DNA from: Chrysomallon squamiferum
Taxonomy: Eukaryota; Mollusca; Gastropoda; Neomphalida; Peltospiridae
NCBI GenBank assembly: GCA_012295275.1
Contig: CM022678.1
Span: 5,000,777 to 5,010,776, forward strand
Reading direction: 5' to 3'
DNA: 10,000 bases
Shown here: positions 9,481 to 10,000 of the stretch, piece after piece
How positions within the stretch are numbered: the stretch's first letter is position 1
How the letters are laid out: every line of letters begins with the position of its first letter
Notes under the pieces: model-generated
What the model saw: only the letters and a program-made list of their open reading frames with translations
The model's database searches: none
Told to the model about the DNA's origin: nothing
Program-made: the position numbers and the translations under genes

Positions 9481-10000
9481 ATGAAGGTAACGGAAAAACC
9501 AGATGAAGGTAACGAAAAACCAGATGAAGGTAACGGAAAACCAGATGAAGGTAACGGAAAACCAGATGAAGGTAACGGAAAACCAGATGAAGGTAAAAAA
9601 GAAAACCAGATGAAGAAAAACAGAATCCAGATGAAGGTAACGGAAAACCAGATGAAGGTAACGGAAAACCAGATGAAAAAGGTAACGGAAAACCAGATGA
9701 AGGTAACGGAAAACCAGATGAAGGTAACGGAAAACCAGATGAAGGTAACGGAAAACCAGATGAAGGTAACGGAAAACCAGATGAAGGTAACGGAAAACCA
9801 GATGAAGGTAACGGAAAACCAGATGAAGGTAACGGAAAACCAGATGAAGGTAACGGAAAACCAGATGAAGGTAAAACCAGATGAAAGGTAACGGAAAAAC
9901 CAGATGAAGGTAACGGAAAACCAGATGAAGGTAACGAAACAGAAAACCAGATGAAGGTAACGGAAAACCAGATGAAGGTAACGGAAAACCAGATGAAGGA
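9481..10000 (+). repeat. Right-end block, more regular again
   Basis: Mostly regular units from 9508, with irregular copies at 9592-9635 (merged, containing GAAGAAAAACAGAATCC), 9657 (24 bp), 9870 (17 bp, CGG region lost) and 9930 (26 bp, with an added GAAACA-like segment). Nine consensus units lie at 9681-9869. The array leaves the window in mid-repeat, with the last partial unit starting GGA at 9998. An open frame from ATG 9481 to TGA 9889-9891 switches register at 9592-9635 and is judged a product of the repeat, not a gene. Confidence 0.92.

Larger units (their letters stand above)
1..10000 (+). repeat. 21-bp tandem repeat array filling the window
   Basis: Every part of the window can be read as head-to-tail copies of a 21-bp unit that begins GGTAACGGAAAACC and closes with AGATGAA. 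All copies have the same orientation. The unit holds 10 A, 6 G, 3 C and 2 T, so the plus strand is 76% purine and 43% G+C. Each unit has one CpG and one ATG. The array starts before base 1 and continues past base 10000, so its length is at least 10 kb, about 470-480 copies. There is no spacer, inverted segment or unique insertion. This is a minisatellite-class array by unit length. It could be a non-coding satellite or the repeat domain of a very large low-complexity protein gene; the window alone does not settle which. Confidence 0.99.

Noticed and set aside
1-10000. CRISPR array
   Set aside because: Copies are directly adjacent at 21 bp with no unique spacers between them.
1-10000. Telomeric or simple-sequence repeat
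   Set aside because: The unit is 21 bp and matches no telomere motif such as TTAGGG or TTTAGGG on either strand.
1-10000. Ribosome binding sites upstream of the repeated ATG
   Set aside because: AAGG lies too far upstream of the next ATG for a Shine-Dalgarno site, and the ATG has C at position -3, a weak eukaryotic start context. It is simply part of the unit.

Overview
The whole window is one head-to-tail tandem repeat. The unit is 21 bp: it begins GGTAACGGAAAACC and closes with AGATGAA. It is already running at base 1 and still running at base 10000, so both edges of the array lie outside the window. At about 21 bp per unit the window holds roughly 470-480 copies. I found no unique sequence, no recognisable protein domain, no RNA gene, no mobile-element end, no CRISPR-type repeat/spacer pattern and no promoter or terminator.

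Layout. (1) 1-3660: regular units in long phase-locked runs (304-1290, 47 units; 1420-1713, 14 units; 2067-2588; 2733-3068; 3213-3464), separated by short indel clusters and carrying a small set of recurrent base-substitution variants. (2) About 3660-9480: the same unit, but with frequent indels, A-runs stretched to 10 bases, units lacking CGG or GGT, and constant phase changes. The substitution variants of the first part are almost gone. (3) About 9480-10000: more regular again, with a clean run at 9681-9869.

Reading frames. 21 is divisible by 3, so any frame open in one unit is open in all. Five of six frames of the unit lack a stop: forward GNGKPDE and MKVTENQ, and reverse FIWFSVT, SSGFPLP and HLVFRYL. 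The third forward frame has TAA and TGA in every unit. Long open frames on both strands are therefore automatic and are not evidence of genes. If any frame was ever protein-coding, GNGKPDE is the best candidate: it is hydrophilic, its variants are conservative, and most substitutions by count fall at its third codon positions. It has no start codon in the unit and is broken by indels many times here, so I annotate its runs as possible coding tracts and call no gene.

Origin. A uniform minisatellite-like array longer than 10 kb suggests a eukaryotic genome assembled from long reads, but nothing here fixes the organism. The error-like texture of 3660-9480 looks more like an unpolished or phase-slipped consensus than biology. 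No new biological system is visible; the points worth checking are coding status, the abrupt change in texture, the variant-unit pattern and possible DNA curvature.
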